A stretch of 64,000 nt of DNA from Gammaproteobacteria bacterium (GTDB lineage Bacteria > Pseudomonadota > Gammaproteobacteria > Xanthomonadales > Wenzhouxiangellaceae), in the NCBI GenBank assembly GCA_021772975.1, contig JAJFKY010000016.1:372001-436000 (forward strand), written 5' to 3'. The translations under genes and the position numbers were made by a program. This document shows positions 1-9,091 of the stretch, in pieces (position 1 is the first letter of the stretch; every line of letters begins with the position of its first letter). The notes under the pieces are model-generated. The model was not told the origin of the DNA. It worked only from the letters and a program-made list of their open reading frames with translations, and searched no databases.

Positions 1-173
1 GCGTTATCAAACCCTGGGACTGTAAAGTCTTCGGCAAGGCCTGCACCCCGGAAACCCCGATGGGCGCGCTGATGGTTTCCAGTGAAGGCGCCTGCGCCGC
101 GTATTATCAGTACGGTGATCTGAAAAAACTCAATGTACGTCTTGAGGTGGAAGAAGAGGTGGCCGTAGCATGA
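1..173 (+). CDS. hypD: HypD C-terminal fragment, hydrogenase maturation (5' end outside window)
   Basis: Open from base 3 to a TGA at 171-173, so only about the last 56 residues are present. They contain the HypD C-terminal signature: [13 protein letters not shown] followed by [15 protein letters not shown]. HypD is the Fe-S scaffold protein that, with HypC, assembles the Fe(CN)2CO unit of [NiFe]-hydrogenases in the cytoplasm. The stop overlaps the hypE start (ATGA at 170-173), which implies translational coupling. The usual order hypA-B-F-C-D-E suggests the other maturation genes, and perhaps the hydrogenase small subunit, lie to the left of the window; that is inference. Confidence 0.93.
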   Translation, partial: VIKPWDCKVFGKACTPETPMGALMVSSEGACAAYYQYGDLKKLNVRLEVEEEVAVA

Positions 174-1267
174 GTGAAGCACACGCAACGGCAGCCGATA
201 CCGGCACCCCCGAAAGCACCCGGGTCAGACACGGCAAACTGGTCAGCCAGGTCATTACCCTGGCGCATGGCGGTGGCGGTAAAGCGATGCGCGATCTGAT
301 TGATGACGTGTTTATCAGCGCGTTTGACAATCCGGCTTTAAACACCCTGGAAGATCAGGCGCGTTTTCAGTTAAGTGACCTTGCCAGACTGGGCGACCGG
401 CTGGCCTTGACCACCGATTCGTATGTCATCGACCCGGTGTTTTTCCCCGGCGGTGATATCGGCAAGCTTTCTATCTGCGGAACCGTGAATGATCTGGCGG
501 TGGGTGGCGCAACGCCATTGTATTTAACCTGCGGCATGATTATCGAAGAAGGCATGCCGGTCGAGACGCTGAGGAAAATCGTTGCTTCCATGGCCAGTAC
601 CGCCCGGCAGGCCGGTGTGCAGATCGTCACCGGCGACACCAAAGTGGTGGAGCGTGGTAGCTGTGACAAGATTTTTATCAACACCGCCGGGGTCGGCGTC
701 ATTAAGCAGGATTATCAGTTGGGTGCACATCTGGCGCAGCCGGGTGACGTGATCCTGGTGAATGGCTTTCTGGGTGATCATGGTGCGGCCATATTAAACG
801 CGCGCGGTGATATGAACCTCAGCAGTCCGGTTGAAAGTGATTGTGCGCCGTTGCAGGGTTTAATCCAGGCTGTATTGACGGCCGCACCCGGCACCCGTTT
901 TATCCGGGATGCCACGCGCGGGGGCATTGCTTCGGTGTTGAACGAGATTGCCCAGTCATCCAAAGTGGCCATCGAAATTGAAGAAAGTCGCACGCCATTG
1001 CGCAAAGAAGTCAAAGGTTTCTGTGAAATTCTGGGGCTGGATCCGCTGTACCTGGCCAATGAAGGAAAAATCGTTGTTGTTGTTCCGGAGGCAGAGCAGG
1101 ATGCTGCACTGAGTGCGATGCGTGCCCATGAGTTCGGTGAGGAAGCTACCTCGATCGGACAGGTACTGACCGGCGGTGTCGCGGGCCGGGTGCATATGCA
1201 GACCGGTTTTGGCGGCAAGCGCATCGTAGACATGCTGGTTGGCGAGCAATTGCCGCGAATCTGCTGA
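170..1267 (+). CDS. hypE: HypE, carbamoyl dehydratase for [NiFe]-hydrogenase maturation
   Basis: The 365-residue protein has the PurM/AIR-synthase fold of HypE. An N-terminal [12 protein letters not shown] segment is followed by [21 protein letters not shown] and, further on, [10 protein letters not shown]. The protein ends in PRIC; the terminal Cys of HypE receives a carbamoyl group from HypF and is dehydrated with ATP to a thiocyanate, giving the cyanide ligands of the active site. The length is slightly above typical because of an N-terminal extension of about 30 residues rich in Ala, Thr and Asp. The start overlaps the hypD stop by 4 nt. The essential C-terminal Cys is intact, so the protein should be functional. 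Confidence 0.96.
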   Translation: MSEAHATAADTGTPESTRVRHGKLVSQVITLAHGGGGKAMRDLIDDVFISAFDNPALNTLEDQARFQLSDLARLGDRLALTTDSYVIDPVFFPGGDIGKLSICGTVNDLAVGGATPLYLTCGMIIEEGMPVETLRKIVASMASTARQAGVQIVTGDTKVVERGSCDKIFINTAGVGVIKQDYQLGAHLAQPGDVILVNGFLGDHGAAILNARGDMNLSSPVESDCAPLQGLIQAVLTAAPGTRFIRDATRGGIASVLNEIAQSSKVAIEIEESRTPLRKEVKGFCEILGLDPLYLANEGKIVVVVPEAEQDAALSAMRAHEFGEEATSIGQVLTGGVAGRVHMQTGFGGKRIVDMLVGEQLPRIC

Positions 1268-1337
1268 TCGCGATGCCCAACACCAAACAACTGGGCACCA
1301 GACATTTGGGTATTACTAAATTCAAGAAGGATAGATC

Positions 1338-1967
1338 ATGACGCAGACATCAAAAAAACAATTCCCGGTCAAGCAATACACACCAACTTCAGGCGTCGAT
1401 GTGCAGATCGTGGAGGGTGACAAGGTCATTAAACTCGATTATCAGGGCTCGATGACCAACCACACCAGTTCGCTGTGGTGGGGAACGGCGGTCGGCTATC
1501 GTGCCATGCAGATGGCGGCCAAGGCATTATCGGATGATTATCTGTGGAGCAGGGATAATTTACGCCTGGTCAGTGGCCATCCCGGTCCCGGGGTACTTGA
1601 TTCATTGAATTTCGTCACCGGTTGCCGTGATCGCGGCGCCATCACGGTGATGGAAAACGCCAATTGTACGGGTCGTTGCAACAGTGAAATGACCTTCGAA
1701 TGGTGGGTCAGCGATGATGAAAAAACCGCGCATGTCGCGTTGCGCGAGGATTTTGTACCGCGTGAGTTTTATGAATTAATTGACCGCCGTGTTTATCAGG
1801 AAAACACCGCTGAAGATGATCGTTTGTTTGAACTGTATAAAGTCAATCTATCAACCCGTCTGTGGGTCGCTGCGTTGGAAGATAATTTTTCAGTGACCTA
1901 TCAGGACCCGTTGGCGGTGGGTGAGTTGCCACCGGATCATGCCTGGAATAAGGCAGCAACAGGATGA
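1338..1967 (+). CDS. FmdE-like domain protein, divergent
   Basis: A cytoplasmic protein of 209 residues with no signal peptide, preceded by an AAGGA ribosome site. The stretch WWGTAVGYRAMQMAAKAL, followed by LVSGHPGPGVLDSLNFVTGC and MENANCTGRC, resembles the order of motifs in FmdE-family proteins (GxxxGYRAA..., then a segment ending in LTGC). The classical HGHxCPG metal motif is not present; the equivalent position reads HTSSLWWG. FmdE proteins are associated with molybdenum/tungsten formylmethanofuran dehydrogenases, but many bacterial relatives have no known role. Its position right after hypE suggests a hydrogenase-related accessory function. The family assignment is tentative and the function is unknown. 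Confidence 0.5.
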   Translation: MTQTSKKQFPVKQYTPTSGVDVQIVEGDKVIKLDYQGSMTNHTSSLWWGTAVGYRAMQMAAKALSDDYLWSRDNLRLVSGHPGPGVLDSLNFVTGCRDRGAITVMENANCTGRCNSEMTFEWWVSDDEKTAHVALREDFVPREFYELIDRRVYQENTAEDDRLFELYKVNLSTRLWVAALEDNFSVTYQDPLAVGELPPDHAWNKAATG

Positions 1968-2051
1968 ACCGCACAATCGATGTAGGGATCGAGCAGGGTT
2001 CGGCCGCATGTTATTAAAAACTGGAAACAATAACTTAACTAGGAGAGGACA

Positions 2052-3677
2052 ATGAATTTCAATCTGCAAAAAAAACGGATCAATACAATTGCCGGCAGTT
2101 TTGCTGTATCGCTAATGGCTGGTCTGTTATCAGTCAATGTTATGGCTGCCGATTCCGGCGGTGCGATAACCAGCGCTGAATTAACCCAGGATGGTTATGC
2201 CTATCCAACTGATCTCGTGGCTGGCGCAAACTCCACCCAACTGGCCAATTATGCCTGGCGCCTGTTTATCGCATCGATGCAAAATACCACCGCAACGTTA
2301 CAGGATGGTAGCGGCCGGGGTACTGCATCATCAAGCACCAATTTTATCGATTCCGGTAAGGCCAATAGTTTCAGTAGCCCATTGGTGTTCGAGAGCCTGT
2401 ATCATCGCACTGAAGCTTTTCCTTATTATGCCAGCGCCAGCCAGAAGCCGGCGTCGCCGATAGGTCAGGTACCCACTTATTACACCTATTATGAAGATTC
2501 TAACGAGAACAAGGTGGCCTTTACCGTTACCGGGCAACAATACGTCAACCTGGATGAAACCAATGAGATTGGTCAGAATTTCCTCTATTATCAGAACTCA
2601 AATGACCCTGACTTTCCGGTTTTATTCATGGCCAAAGTGAATGCCGCGGAAACCAATTATGTGTGGGATAAATCCGCGCCATCTTCGACGGATTCGTTTC
2701 AGTTTCCCAATAATGTCCTGGAAGTAAAAAGCGCATGGCGCCGTATACAGGACATTAAAAACAGCAATCCGGCTGACTATCATCAGGCCCAGGCCACTTA
2801 TTATGAAACCAACGCTCAGGGCGTGCCGCACGCGGTAACGGAAACATTTGCCTTAATCGGTATTCACATCATCCAGAAAACCGCTAATTATCAGCAATTC
2901 ATATTCTCAACTTTTGAGCATGTGAATGCCGCTACCCGCAATAGCAGCGGTGTCATTACTGATCCTGCGTATAAAACCACTTATGACCAATTGGCCTACG
3001 ATACGACCGCCACAGGTTATGCCGCCACGGCAACCGGTGCTTATACCGTCAACGCCTCTGGCCAGACCAGCAGCAGCAATACACAAACCACCTATCAGTT
3101 GCCTTTGGCGGGGCCGATCTCAACGGATTACACCACGGTCGTGCAGCCGAAGACGATTACCTCTGAAGTGAATGACGTCAACAATAGTGTGACCAGTCTG
3201 ATCAGCGGCCTGGACAGCAACTCCATCTGGAACAACTATCGTCTCAAAGGCGTGCAGGCCATTTTGACCAATGATCAGACCGCCAACGATTATTACCTGG
3301 CAAACATCGTCATCGAAAGCAGTCAGCCGGGTATCCAACTGTTTACCGGAACCCTGGTTAACGGTGGTGTACCGGTGGATGGCTTGCTGACCAACAACCG
3401 TTCAGTGGACGGCAGCTATTCCGATTCCGGCGCCTATGCCAACGTATCGGTCGGCGTTACCGAAGGCCATGCCGTGCCTGCACCGAAATACACCATCGGT
3501 GGCTGTCAGGGTTGCCATGGCGCGGCACAACAATTGGGCCGGGATTTCAGTTTTCTGGCCAACGGAGCCGGTGGCAACGGCAAAGAGCTGGATAGCGTAG
3601 CAGCCTCCGCACTGACTCCGGAAGCGGTGATGGCGCATAACGCGAAAATGGCTGAAAGCAATAATTTCTCTAAATGA
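2052..3677 (+). CDS. large exported monoheme c-type cytochrome-like protein
   Basis: 541 residues behind a strong AGGAGAGG ribosome site. A Sec signal peptide (positively charged start, hydrophobic core, cleavage near VMAADSGG around residue 33) sends it to the periplasm. The body is rich in Tyr, Thr, Asn and Ser and matches no domain I can name. A single haem-attachment motif, CQGCH, sits near residues 485-489, followed by the motif FSFLANGAGG. No distal Met ligand is obvious after the haem site. The gene lies between the FmdE-like and PRTase-like genes on the same strand. An electron-transfer role next to a hydrogenase locus is an inference from the haem motif alone. Confidence 0.7.
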   Translation: MNFNLQKKRINTIAGSFAVSLMAGLLSVNVMAADSGGAITSAELTQDGYAYPTDLVAGANSTQLANYAWRLFIASMQNTTATLQDGSGRGTASSSTNFIDSGKANSFSSPLVFESLYHRTEAFPYYASASQKPASPIGQVPTYYTYYEDSNENKVAFTVTGQQYVNLDETNEIGQNFLYYQNSNDPDFPVLFMAKVNAAETNYVWDKSAPSSTDSFQFPNNVLEVKSAWRRIQDIKNSNPADYHQAQATYYETNAQGVPHAVTETFALIGIHIIQKTANYQQFIFSTFEHVNAATRNSSGVITDPAYKTTYDQLAYDTTATGYAATATGAYTVNASGQTSSSNTQTTYQLPLAGPISTDYTTVVQPKTITSEVNDVNNSVTSLISGLDSNSIWNNYRLKGVQAILTNDQTANDYYLANIVIESSQPGIQLFTGTLVNGGVPVDGLLTNNRSVDGSYSDSGAYANVSVGVTEGHAVPAPKYTIGGCQGCHGAAQQLGRDFSFLANGAGGNGKELDSVAASALTPEAVMAHNAKMAESNNFSK

Positions 3678-3715
3678 GCCTCAGTTGAATCGGCAACGCT
3701 GATAGGTTCCATAAT

Positions 3716-4588
3716 ATGGTTGCCAGGATGGCAGGCATATCAGCGGCAACCCAGTGCCTGAAAGAAATCGACAGCCTGCCTGTCGATTTCGATCAGGCGC
3801 TGTTTGCCCATTATCCCGCCATGAAAATGGGGGTCGGCAGTGCGGTGGACCACTATATTGATCCTCTGGCTGGTCTGGCAAAAAATGCCATGTCAGCCCA
3901 TGCTGACTGCAAACACTGGATCATTACCGCGCCGCCTTATCAAGCCATACCCGCGGCGGCTAATTTATTGTGCTGGCAGTTGCTGGAAGTGCTTAACCAG
4001 AGTCTGCCCGATGATGATTCACTGACGCTGCTGGATCTGCATTACACCAATGCCCAGACCGGTGCGCGAGACGAACGTGATTTCAGGCTGCGCTATGACT
4101 ATAGCAACAACAGCATCGAGGATCGCATCAAGGAGCGCAACCGGTTGCAGGATGATATTGTCCAGCATGCGGCGGTATTGGCAGGTAAGGGTGTGCTGGT
4201 CATTAATGACATTAAAGTCACCGGTACGCAGCAACGGCATATGACGCAATCATTTGAACAGGTTAAACCAGTGCACGTGGAGTGGCTGTATATCTTTCAG
4301 GTCGATACCGCACTGGGCACCAAACATCCTGAGATAGAGCATCAGATCAACAGCTCAAGCTTACAAACCGTAGCGGAATATCAGCAGTTGATCTGTGCGG
4401 ATGATACCCGGCATACGGCCAGATGTATTTCACGCCTGTTCAACCATGACCTGGATGATTTCAAAACCCTGGTGGATGTGCTGGAACCTCATAAGCGGAC
4501 ACAGCTATTGGCTTTGGTCAAAGCCGAGCAACGCTTTGATGGTGATTATTTCGCTCAAAAAATAGCTTACTTGAAACAGCGTTTTTAA
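3716..4588 (+). CDS. phosphoribosyltransferase-fold protein
   Basis: 290 residues, cytoplasmic. The segment VLVINDIKVTGTQ (about residues 160-172) is a typical PRPP-binding loop: hydrophobic strand, two acidic or Asn residues, then TGT. An earlier segment, IITAPPYQAIPAAANLL (about 69-85), fits the first strand and loop of the fold. The C-terminal third is helical and resembles no known domain. Such PRTase-like proteins are found outside purine metabolism in several poorly understood clusters, so I do not assign a substrate. The start at 3716 is weakly supported by ribosome-site spacing; an in-frame ATG at 3728 is the alternative. Confidence 0.62.
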   Translation: MVARMAGISAATQCLKEIDSLPVDFDQALFAHYPAMKMGVGSAVDHYIDPLAGLAKNAMSAHADCKHWIITAPPYQAIPAAANLLCWQLLEVLNQSLPDDDSLTLLDLHYTNAQTGARDERDFRLRYDYSNNSIEDRIKERNRLQDDIVQHAAVLAGKGVLVINDIKVTGTQQRHMTQSFEQVKPVHVEWLYIFQVDTALGTKHPEIEHQINSSSLQTVAEYQQLICADDTRHTARCISRLFNHDLDDFKTLVDVLEPHKRTQLLALVKAEQRFDGDYFAQKIAYLKQRF

Positions 4589-4598
4589 AAAACGCTGT
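4576..4598 (+). terminator. inverted repeat at the end of the PRTase-like gene
   Basis: ACAGCGTTTTT at 4576-4586 is complementary to AAAACGCTGT ending at 4598, so a hairpin spans the stop codon of the preceding gene. It has no T-run after the stem, so termination is weak or bidirectional at best. It overlaps the GTG at 4597 and so argues for a downstream start of the next gene. Confidence 0.4.
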
Positions 4599-4617
4599 GG
4601 TTAATGCGGCTAATGGA

Positions 4618-5466
4618 ATGAATAAAAATATGTTTGACCAGGATTATCAGATCGCTATTGTTGACCTGGAAAAGATCAGGGTCTCACACCATGCAATTCC
4701 GCTGGACAGTGAAGATCCAAGGTTTCACGAACCGATGGTCAATCTGGCCCACTATGATATTGCCTTTACGTCTTATCACGCCATTACCGATGGCAGCAAC
4801 CCACCTTATTACACGGCGATAAGAGGCAGCCGTCAGGAGGGCTGGCTACGTAAAACCGTTGCGGAAAAACTGGTTGACGTCAATCGAAATCTGCGGCCCT
4901 ACGGTGCTGAATTACTCATCTACGACGCTTATCGCCCGATAGAGTGTCAGCGGGGCCTGTGGCATTTTTTTTATGCGCGGGGGCGGCGTGAAATACCCAA
5001 CGCCACGGAAGATGATTGCCGACAGTATGCGCTGGGGTATGTCCGTGATCCGCGCAAATTCGATAAATTGGATACCCGGACTTTTCCAATCCACATCACC
5101 GGTTCATCGGTGGACGTCACGCTGAAGTACCTGGACAGCGATCAATTGCTGGACATGGGCTCCAGGTTTGAGGAAATCATCGATGTGAGTGTTACCGATT
5201 ACTTCGAGCGCCAATTACAGCAGGGCAGAATAAAAGCCGACGACCATCGCTTGCTTAACCGCCGTCTGATGGACTGGGCGTTTACCAAAGAAGGGTTTTT
5301 AAACGATCCCATTTTGTATTGGCATTACGACTGGGGCAATCAACTGTGGATCAAGGTCAAGCGGGTACTGCACGATGATGCGCCAGCGGCGGCCTGGTAC
5401 GGCCATATAGAAAACCCCGACTGGGGGGTGCCGGATGCCAGCACGCTGGTTGTGGAGGCACCATGA
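4618..5466 (+). CDS. VanX/DdpX-like M15 family protein with altered active site
   Basis: About 282 residues from the ATG at 4618; a GTG at 4597 is possible but lies in a hairpin. It resembles D-alanyl-D-alanine dipeptidases: YDAYRP (about 102-107), then HITGSSVDVTL with His159 and Asp166 as zinc ligands, and a C-terminal YWHYDWGNQLW with His236 as third ligand. In VanX-type enzymes the segment before the last His reads E-W-W-H and the Glu is the catalytic base. Here it reads L-Y-W-H, so that Glu is missing. No signal peptide is visible. It may bind rather than cleave peptides, or represent a different subfamily. Confidence 0.68.
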   Translation: MNKNMFDQDYQIAIVDLEKIRVSHHAIPLDSEDPRFHEPMVNLAHYDIAFTSYHAITDGSNPPYYTAIRGSRQEGWLRKTVAEKLVDVNRNLRPYGAELLIYDAYRPIECQRGLWHFFYARGRREIPNATEDDCRQYALGYVRDPRKFDKLDTRTFPIHITGSSVDVTLKYLDSDQLLDMGSRFEEIIDVSVTDYFERQLQQGRIKADDHRLLNRRLMDWAFTKEGFLNDPILYWHYDWGNQLWIKVKRVLHDDAPAAAWYGHIENPDWGVPDASTLVVEAP

Positions 5467-5542
5467 TAAAACCAAACCTGAACCAAAAGCGCAGCCCCTT
5501 AAGTGGTGAGCTGCTTAGCGAAAACATCACAAGGACACGGTC

Positions 5543-7375
5543 ATGATCAAAATACCATCAAACGATTATCGTAAGACTCGTCAATGGCTATATCTGAGCA
5601 GTCTGCTGCTGCTGGCAAGCTGTACGCCGGGTAAAAAAGATGAAGCCCAGGTGCAGCCCCCGAGTGACGCACCGGCGACCGCGGAACCGCAAGCGGTCAG
5701 GGTTAAAGCGCTTAGCGCGGAGGTTTCCGCAACCGAAGTCCAGGTGGTCATTCCGCAAGCCGGCACATTAAGCGCGGAAGAATATCGGGCAGCAGCGGAT
5801 AATACCGAAGCCATTATGCGAAGAACAGTCGAGGCCGCGGCCGACGCAGAATGTCAGGTGACATCAGGCGAACTGCGAGATCCACCGACGGTAACGGGCA
5901 CTGATGGTGTACTGGATACTGCTTTGTATACGGTGCAGGTTGTCAAATGTGTAGGCGGCAGAAAAATGCCGCTTAAATCTTATATTGATGCCCGAACAGG
6001 GCCTGATAATCGCCCGGTGGGTCCGGCCTATGTGATGGAGGTCAGCAGAAACCGGCCCAATCCACGACTCAATATTCGTTTCCAGAATGCTTTGGGCCCG
6101 CGTAATAGAAGCTACGATTGCGGACACCATGGTGCTGATGTGGAACTGTGTACCAATTTGCATACCCATGGTTTCCATGTTTCTCCCAGACCACCACAGG
6201 ATGATGTTTTTTTAAAGCTTTCACCGGCCGACCCAGCGTTTCAATACCGCTTTGATATTCCCAACTTCCACCCCCCCGGCACCCATTGGATGCATGCGCA
6301 TTTGCATGGCTCTACAGCACCGCAGGTTAAAAATGGCATGGCTGGTGCACTAATACTTAAGGGCGATATCGATTACTGGTTGGCCAGCAATTATCAAATA
6401 TCAGGCAATAAAGACAAGATCATGATCGTGCAGCAGATTGAAGATAACGATGGTAATCCGCTATGTGGCAAAGCCGCTGATGGCAGTGATAGAACCAATT
6501 CAATCAACGGCCAGTGTTTGCCGACTATTTCGGTACAGGCTGGCGAAGTTCAGCATTGGCGCTTGATTCATGCCGGTGTATCAGCCACGGTTAATTTGGC
6601 TGTAATGAATGAATATGGTGATAGCGTGACGCTGCGTGAATATGCCCGCGATGGCGTTACCATGGATGGCGCCATTGATCAGCAAACCATCACCTTGCAA
6701 CCGGGTTACCGCAGCGATGTGCTGATTAAAGTGCCACAGTGCCCGCTAGGTCGCTATCCGTGTACCTTTGATCTGGTTGATGCACAAAGTGACGCGGATG
6801 AAAGTCTGCTCGGAATAGCGGAACCGCACAATATCATCGCCAAACTTGCGGTCACCAGACTGCGCTCGGAACCAATGATACTGCCGCCGGCCGATTCGCT
6901 GCACTTCCACAGCCCTTATCCGTTTATTTCCGATGATGAGTTGCGCAGAGAAAACGACCAGTTTGTAACGCAAAAAATCTGGTTTGCCAACGAAACCAAT
7001 CCCAATGATCCGGATGGACCAACCCTGAAAACCGTTAACGGTTCAGTTTATCCGGATGGCTCTACCGAACAACTGACACTGAATACGGCAACGTTATGGA
7101 AAATCTGGGTCGGCGATAAACAATCGTCTACCGCCAGCCATCCGTTCCATATTCATGTCAACCCATTTCAGGTGACTGATCTGGACCCTAACGGGCGTCC
7201 ATTTCATTACTGGAAGGACACGCTGCTGATCTCCGGCAGTGATAACAAAGGCGAGGATAACGCCATCACAGTGCGCTCGCGTTATGAAACTTTTGATGGT
7301 GAGTTTGTGCTGCACTGTCACAACCTGAACCATGAAGATGAGGGCATGATGAAGAAAGTGGAAATAACACGCTGA
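5543..7375 (+). CDS. multicopper oxidase, predicted lipoprotein
   Basis: 610 residues, preceded by ACAAGGACA. The N-terminus has a lipobox (LLLLASC), so the protein should be lipid-anchored on the periplasmic side. A linker of about 150 residues precedes the oxidase part. All four copper-binding blocks are present: HTHGFH (about 207-212), HWMHAHLHG (248-256), HPFHIH (533-538) and HCHNLNHEDEGMM (591-603), which together hold the type 1 and trinuclear copper ligands. It should oxidise a metal ion or organic substrate with oxygen as acceptor; the substrate cannot be read from sequence. It is distinct from the Tat-exported oxidase at 32.3-33.6 kb. Confidence 0.9.
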   Translation: MIKIPSNDYRKTRQWLYLSSLLLLASCTPGKKDEAQVQPPSDAPATAEPQAVRVKALSAEVSATEVQVVIPQAGTLSAEEYRAAADNTEAIMRRTVEAAADAECQVTSGELRDPPTVTGTDGVLDTALYTVQVVKCVGGRKMPLKSYIDARTGPDNRPVGPAYVMEVSRNRPNPRLNIRFQNALGPRNRSYDCGHHGADVELCTNLHTHGFHVSPRPPQDDVFLKLSPADPAFQYRFDIPNFHPPGTHWMHAHLHGSTAPQVKNGMAGALILKGDIDYWLASNYQISGNKDKIMIVQQIEDNDGNPLCGKAADGSDRTNSINGQCLPTISVQAGEVQHWRLIHAGVSATVNLAVMNEYGDSVTLREYARDGVTMDGAIDQQTITLQPGYRSDVLIKVPQCPLGRYPCTFDLVDAQSDADESLLGIAEPHNIIAKLAVTRLRSEPMILPPADSLHFHSPYPFISDDELRRENDQFVTQKIWFANETNPNDPDGPTLKTVNGSVYPDGSTEQLTLNTATLWKIWVGDKQSSTASHPFHIHVNPFQVTDLDPNGRPFHYWKDTLLISGSDNKGEDNAITVRSRYETFDGEFVLHCHNLNHEDEGMMKKVEITR

Positions 7376-7405
7376 AAATAAATAAACATAACTAGGGAGT
7401 AAGGA

Positions 7406-9031
7406 ATGAAAAATGTCGACAACACAAAGGATTTTTACTGGGAAGTATTACCGAATTCACCGGTGGCGAGCTCCAGGACCGATGATATCTGGTTTTTTGA
7501 TGAATTAACCGGCTGGCTGGTCAACAGCAGTGGTTATGTGTGCAAGACCGAAGATGGGGGTTCCAATTGGGCGCCGAAATTCTTTTTGGCGCCCAACCTG
7601 CCCAGTAAACCTTATTTACGCTGTATGGGCTGGGCCAATCGTCAATACGGCTGGTTCGGTTCGGTAACGGGAATCGGCGACGCCACATTGGAATATCCAA
7701 GCCAGTACGTCAAGACACTGCTGCACCGGACCACCGATGGTGGAGAAACCTGGTCGGCGGTGCAAAATCTGCCGGAAAATGCACCGGCGGGTATCTGTGG
7801 TTTTTACGCCGTGAATGAGCGGGTGGTGTACGGTTCAGGCACCAATGATCCCGGCCTGCCCGGTCCGGCTATCATCAAAACCACCGACGGTGGCGAAAGC
7901 TGGGAACTGATTGATATGCAGGAGCACGCCGACAACCTGATTGATATATTCTTTTTTGACGAAGACAATGGTTTTGTGGTTGGTGGAAAAATCACCGATC
8001 AATGTGATGCCAACCGCCCTGGCTATCCCAAGCCGCGTTTGAGCCGCTATGCGCAGTTGAAGCCGGTGGTGCTGCGGACCACTGACGGTGGCCAGACCTG
8101 GACCAATACCGCGGCTCAAACAGACGGCCTGGCGTGTGGTGAGTGGGGTTGGAAGGTTCAGTTTCTTGATGAGCAATGCGGGTTTGTGTGCCTGGAAAAC
8201 TTTGTCAGTGCCGCGATACTGAAAACCACCGATGGCGGCGCCAGTTGGACTCGCCATGATGTGGCTGATGAGTCAGGGGAAATCATTAACAAAGACCTGG
8301 AAGGCATCGGCTTTATTGATGAAAACCGTGGCTGGGTTGGTGGCTGGGGCAATAATTTCAATGGCCTGATGAACAGCTATACCGAAGACGGTGGTAAAAC
8401 CTGGGTGCGGGAGGATCATAGCAATACTGATCCCAACAGCGATCCACGTGTCAGGATTAATCGCTACCGGTTCTTTGGTGATCCGACCACTGGTGGATAC
8501 TGCAGTGGCCTGCAGGTCTACAAGTTCAAATTTGGCAAAAAACCCGTTAAGAAAGCGGCGTTTGCGGATGCGGCACCGGTGTCAAAATCGGATCAGCGTA
8601 TCGCCCCCGCACGCAGTGATGAAAGGCTGGAGAAAAAAACGGCCTTTGCCGGTAAGAAAGATGCTTTTGCTGAAAAAGACGCCTTCGCGGAAAAATCAGA
8701 AGCTTTTGCCGCACTGCAACCGGAGCAGACTTTGCAGCTGCCTGAAAACGATTTTGAGCTGGCCAGCAAACGCCTGGATGATGGTTCGCTGGAAATCAGT
8801 TACACACTGCCGAAAGGTGTCAAAAACGTGTTTGTCGGCCTTTGGAACCAGTTCGCTTTCTACGTCAAAACTCTGGTTAATGACAACATTGAATCCGGTG
8901 GTCGCCAGACCATTATTTGGGATGGCAAAGATGATCAGGGTAACCCTGTAGGCGAAGGTCTGTACATTTGCAGAATGTCGACCGATGGCGAGCAGGGCGC
9001 CAGTACCATGGTGCAGTTAGGCACAGCCTGA
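7406..9031 (+). CDS. Ycf48-like beta-propeller fused to a FlgD-like domain
   Basis: 541 residues without a recognisable signal peptide, behind AGGGAGTAAGG. Six Asp-box-like turns occur at fairly regular spacing: KTEDGGSNW, RTTDGGETW, KTTDGGESW, RTTDGGQTW, KTTDGGASW and YTEDGGKTW (about residues 47-333), as in photosystem assembly factor Ycf48 and sortilin-type propellers. A low-complexity linker (about 382-436) repeats the motif AFA five times in a Lys/Glu/Asp context. The last 90 residues resemble the FlgD Ig-like fold, with IWDGKDDQGNPVGEGLY. Propellers of this kind often serve as assembly platforms, so an assembly role for the locus is plausible but inferred. Confidence 0.78.
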   Translation: MKNVDNTKDFYWEVLPNSPVASSRTDDIWFFDELTGWLVNSSGYVCKTEDGGSNWAPKFFLAPNLPSKPYLRCMGWANRQYGWFGSVTGIGDATLEYPSQYVKTLLHRTTDGGETWSAVQNLPENAPAGICGFYAVNERVVYGSGTNDPGLPGPAIIKTTDGGESWELIDMQEHADNLIDIFFFDEDNGFVVGGKITDQCDANRPGYPKPRLSRYAQLKPVVLRTTDGGQTWTNTAAQTDGLACGEWGWKVQFLDEQCGFVCLENFVSAAILKTTDGGASWTRHDVADESGEIINKDLEGIGFIDENRGWVGGWGNNFNGLMNSYTEDGGKTWVREDHSNTDPNSDPRVRINRYRFFGDPTTGGYCSGLQVYKFKFGKKPVKKAAFADAAPVSKSDQRIAPARSDERLEKKTAFAGKKDAFAEKDAFAEKSEAFAALQPEQTLQLPENDFELASKRLDDGSLEISYTLPKGVKNVFVGLWNQFAFYVKTLVNDNIESGGRQTIIWDGKDDQGNPVGEGLYICRMSTDGEQGASTMVQLGTA

Positions 9032-9039
9032 GCACTTAA

Positions 9040-9075
9040 AAATGCGCTCCTGTATGCCGATGCAGGAGCGCATTT
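9040..9075 (+). terminator. strong stem-loop after the propeller gene
   Basis: A 13-bp perfect stem, AAATGCGCTCCTG (9040-9052) with CAGGAGCGCATTT (9063-9075), encloses a 10-nt loop. The trailing T-run is short (three T within the stem), so termination strength is uncertain. It ends one base before a possible ATG at 9077 of the next gene. Confidence 0.6.
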
Positions 9076-9091
9076 CATGGGAACAGAAGAC

